Program-made: the position numbers and the translations under genes | The notes under the pieces: model-generated | What the model was told of the DNA's origin: nothing | The model's input: the letters and a program-made list of their open reading frames with translations, nothing else | The model's database searches: none | Shown here: one piece after another, positions 61,762 through 64,000 of the stretch | How the letters are laid out: every line of letters starts with the position of its first letter | Numbering within the stretch: position 1 is the first letter of the stretch | Origin: Caballeronia sp. NK8 | Lineage (GTDB): Bacteria > Pseudomonadota > Gammaproteobacteria > Burkholderiales > Burkholderiaceae | Direction: 5' to 3' | DNA length: 64,000 nucleotides | NCBI RefSeq assembly: GCF_018408855.1 | Contig: NZ_AP024322.1 | Span: forward strand, 2,542,001 to 2,606,000

Positions 61762-63216
61762 TTGAGCGACAACGCCGGCGAGCGCCCCGCCATCATCGAA
61801 ACGGATTTGCCCGGACGCCTCGACCGCCTCCCATGGGGCCGCTTTCACACGCTGATCGTGCTCGCGCTCGGCATCACGTGGTTGCTCGACGGACTCGAAG
61901 TGACGCTGGCCGGCGCCGTCGCGAGCGCGCTCAAAACGAGCCCGGCGCTGCAATTCTCCAACGCGGATGTCGGCATCGCGGGCAGCGCGTATATCGCGGG
62001 CGCGGTGCTCGGTGCGCTCGGCTTCGGCTGGCTCACGGACCGGCTCGGTCGCCGCAAGCTGTTCTTCATCACGCTGTTTCTTTACGTGGCCGCCACCGCC
62101 GCGACCGCGTTCTCGTGGAACCTCGCGACCTTCGTGCTGTTTCGCTTTTTGACGGGCGCGGGCATCGGCGGCGAATACACAGCGATCAACTCGACGATTC
62201 AGGAGTTCACTCCGGCCCGCCTGCGCGGCTGGACCGATCTCGCGATCAACGGCACCTTCTGGATCGGCGCGGGCATCGGCGCGGCGGGCTCGATCGTCCT
62301 GCTCGATCCCGGCCTGCTCCCGCCCGACTGGGGCTGGCGCGCGTGCTTTCTGATCGGCGCGGCGCTCGGACTCGCGATTCTGCTCATGCGGATGTGGGTG
62401 CCGGAAAGCCCGCGCTGGCTCATCACGCACAATCGCGCGGAAGAAGCGAAGCAGATCGTCGAGGATATCGAGGCGCAGTTCCGGCAGCACGGCGTCGCGA
62501 TTCCGGACACGCCCATCAAACCGCTGCGCCTGCACGCGCGCGAACACACGCGGATGAGCGAAGTCGTACACACGCTTTTCAAGGCGCACCGCAGCCGTTC
62601 GCTCGTCGGACTCACGCTGATGACGGCGCAGGCGTTCTTCTACAACGCGATCTTTTTCACGTATGCCCTCGTGCTGACCGACTTTTATCACGTGCCCGGC
62701 GATCACATCGGCTGGTACGTGCTGCCGTTTGCGGTGGGCAATTTCCTCGGTCCGGTGCTGCTCGGCAAGCTTTTCGACGTGCTAGGGCGTCGCAGGATGA
62801 TCGCGTTCACGTATGCGATTTCCGGCGTGCTGCTTACCGTGAGCGGCTGGATGTTCATGGAGGGCATGCTCACCGTGACCGCGCAGACCATCGCGTGGAT
62901 GGTGATTTTCTTTTTCGCGTCGGCGGCGGCGAGTTCCGCCTATCTGACGGTGAGTGAAACCTTTCCGCTGGAGATTCGCGCGCTCGCCATCGCGGTGTTC
63001 TACGCATTCGGCACGGCGCTCGGCGGCATCATCGGGCCGACGCTGTTCGGGCAACTGATCGACACCCATCAGCGCGGCGCCGTGTTCGTGGGCTATCTGA
63101 TCGGCTCGCTGCTGATGATCGCGGCGGCGGTCGTCGCCGGTATCTGGGGCGTCGCGGCCGAGCGCAAGTCGCTTGAAGATGTCGCTCGCCCGCTCTCGGC
63201 CGCGGACGAGCATTGA
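61762..63216 (+). CDS. MFS transporter (sugar porter-like; probable TTG start)
   Basis: Twelve-span major facilitator of about 484 residues. The motif WLTDRLGRRKLFF after span 2, the repeated LFDVLGRRRM after span 8, and RFLTGAGIGGEYTAINS and VPESPRWLI fit the metabolite:proton symporter/sugar transporter branch. The TTG at 61762 has AGGAG six bases upstream. The in-frame ATG at 61723 has none, so I favour TTG. Upstream lies a TGAAGC-AC-GCTTCA near-palindrome (61704-61717). The substrate is unknown. Confidence 0.82.
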   Translation: MSDNAGERPAIIETDLPGRLDRLPWGRFHTLIVLALGITWLLDGLEVTLAGAVASALKTSPALQFSNADVGIAGSAYIAGAVLGALGFGWLTDRLGRRKLFFITLFLYVAATAATAFSWNLATFVLFRFLTGAGIGGEYTAINSTIQEFTPARLRGWTDLAINGTFWIGAGIGAAGSIVLLDPGLLPPDWGWRACFLIGAALGLAILLMRMWVPESPRWLITHNRAEEAKQIVEDIEAQFRQHGVAIPDTPIKPLRLHAREHTRMSEVVHTLFKAHRSRSLVGLTLMTAQAFFYNAIFFTYALVLTDFYHVPGDHIGWYVLPFAVGNFLGPVLLGKLFDVLGRRRMIAFTYAISGVLLTVSGWMFMEGMLTVTAQTIAWMVIFFFASAAASSAYLTVSETFPLEIRALAIAVFYAFGTALGGIIGPTLFGQLIDTHQRGAVFVGYLIGSLLMIAAAVVAGIWGVAAERKSLEDVARPLSAADEH

Positions 63217-63226
63217 GCGTTTCGCT

Positions 63227-63823
63227 TTACTCGAACGCCTTGTCCCAGCCGCCTTCGAAGGCGGTCTCGCTCAGCGTCTTGCGCGCGCGCGGCGCCGCTT
63301 CGCGCTCGCGCAGGGCTTCGTCGAGCTGATTGACGTCGCCGTGATGGCCGATCGCGATCATCGCGATGATCTCCACCTCCGACGGAATCGAAAACGCCTG
63401 ACGGAACGCGTCGCGATCGAAACCGCCCATCTGATGTGTCGCCAGCCCCAGCGCGTGCGCCTGAAGCACGAGCGCCATCGCGGCCGCGCCGGTGTCGTAA
63501 GTCGCGGTGCGGTTCGCGTCACCCTTCGGCGTGAGCGTCGACGCCGTCACGCAGACGAGCAGCGGCACGCTCACATTCCACTTCTGATTCGATGGCGCGA
63601 GCGTGTCGAACGCGCGCTTGAACGCGGCTTCGTCGCGATGACGGTCGAACGCGATGAAACGCCACGGCTGCAGATTGTTCGACGACGGCGCCCAGCGCGC
63701 CGCTTCGAGCAGACGATGCAACTGCGCGCGCTCGATCGGCGCGTTGGAGAAGGCGCGCGGGCTCCAGCGGCCGGCGATCAGTTCGTGGATGTCGACATCG
63801 GTTGGAGCCGGCTTCGTGGTCAT
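63227..63823 (-). CDS. Nitroreductase-family flavoprotein
   Basis: A 198-residue FMN-dependent reductase. The start at MTTKPAPTDV is preceded by GAGG; the longer open frame upstream is arginine-rich and unlikely. FMN-binding features are GRWSPRAFS near residue 17 and the RWAPSSNNLQPWRFIAF segment near residue 42, plus the C-terminal GHHGD. Such enzymes reduce nitroaromatics or quinones; the native substrate is unknown. It is convergent with the MFS gene, 10 bp apart. Confidence 0.88.
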   Translation of the reverse strand: MTTKPAPTDVDIHELIAGRWSPRAFSNAPIERAQLHRLLEAARWAPSSNNLQPWRFIAFDRHRDEAAFKRAFDTLAPSNQKWNVSVPLLVCVTASTLTPKGDANRTATYDTGAAAMALVLQAHALGLATHQMGGFDRDAFRQAFSIPSEVEIIAMIAIGHHGDVNQLDEALREREAAPRARKTLSETAFEGGWDKAFE

Positions 63824-63852
63824 GTTGATCCTCGTTGGCGTGATGAAAGGCA

Positions 63853-63885
63853 AACGGCGCGCATCGGCCAGGGATGCGCGCCGTT
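63853..63885 (-). terminator. Hairpin after a gene entering from the right edge
   Basis: A perfect 13-bp stem AACGGCGCGCATC / GATGCGCGCCGTT with a 7-nt loop. It lies 37 bp after the stop codon of the partial minus-strand gene. On that strand it is followed by TTGCCTTTC, a poor U-run, so termination is likely but not certain. Confidence 0.5.
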
Positions 63886-63921
63886 CAAGGCGACAAGGAT
63901 AACAAGCGCGCGTGAAGCGCC

Positions 63922-64000
63922 TCAGGTCGCGGCGACGCCTATCGACCGGTTCGCGCGATTGATGCGCAACACCGTGACCGCCGCCACGAGGCACAGGCCG
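63922..64000 (-). CDS. C-terminus of a membrane protein (partial), probable transporter
   Basis: The last 25 codons of a minus-strand frame end GLCLVAAVTVLRINRANRS...VAAT then TGA. The hydrophobic stretch followed by a basic tail looks like the final span of a transporter. The gene continues past the right edge, so its identity cannot be given. Confidence 0.45.
   Translation of the reverse strand, partial: GLCLVAAVTVLRINRANRSIGVAAT

Overview
The window is a 64 kb piece of a GC-rich betaproteobacterial chromosome. It is almost certainly from the Burkholderiaceae (Burkholderia/Paraburkholderia/Caballeronia group). The evidence is the dcw cluster order, a C-terminal-Phe trimeric porin, the rpe-gph-trpEGDC block, an rRNA operon with Ile and Ala tRNAs in the spacer, phenylacetate genes of the PaaN type without a MaoC domain, and codon use dominated by G/C in third positions. 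Nearly everything is housekeeping. I see no prophage, insertion sequence, CRISPR array, toxin-antitoxin pair or defence island.

Layout. (1) 1-11140, minus strand: the division and cell-wall cluster mraZ-rsmH-ftsL-ftsI-murE-murF-mraY-murD-ftsW-murG (murG is cut by the left edge). It is read from one sigma70-type promoter with four MraZ-type boxes, and six gene junctions are 4-bp ATGA overlaps. (2) 11.4-19 kb: coq7, a porin, fadD, an orphan molybdopterin oxidoreductase and an M20 amidohydrolase. (3) 19.1-24.6 kb, minus strand: a complete rrn operon (16S, tRNA-Ile, tRNA-Ala, 23S, 5S) with a near-consensus promoter and boxA elements. (4) 24.8-30.2 kb: a phenylacetyl-CoA catabolism block, with an enoyl-CoA hydratase divergent from paaN-paaG-paaI-paaK and a palindromic operator-like site between them. 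(5) 30.2-39.4 kb: mltA and apaG (minus), a 49-codon membrane-peptide ORF opposite their gap, then rpe-gph, a short Trp-rich leader peptide with attenuator-like hairpins, trpE-trpG-trpD-trpC, a CYTH phosphatase-like gene and ung. (6) 39.4-53 kb: azoR, an M61 peptidase, dsbC, a UbiH-family hydroxylase, ychF, ettA, an AsmA/DUF748-like protein, a HAD hydrolase, an aminopeptidase P, a small membrane protein and an isolated glycosyltransferase. (7) 52.6-57.9 kb: hemA-prfA-prmC-grxD-ubiX and a DODA-type dioxygenase. (8) 57.9-64 kb: an APC permease, a cold-shock gene, a YegD-like Hsp70, an MFS transporter, a nitroreductase and the end of a membrane protein gene.

The best candidates for something under-described are regulatory or very small: the trp leader peptide with its attenuator, the 49-codon ORF between apaG and mltA, the four-box MraZ operator, and an unexpected similarity between the promoter regions of paaG and hemA. 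I did not find a convincing new multi-gene system. Functions are assigned from recognised motifs and gene order; no database search was possible.
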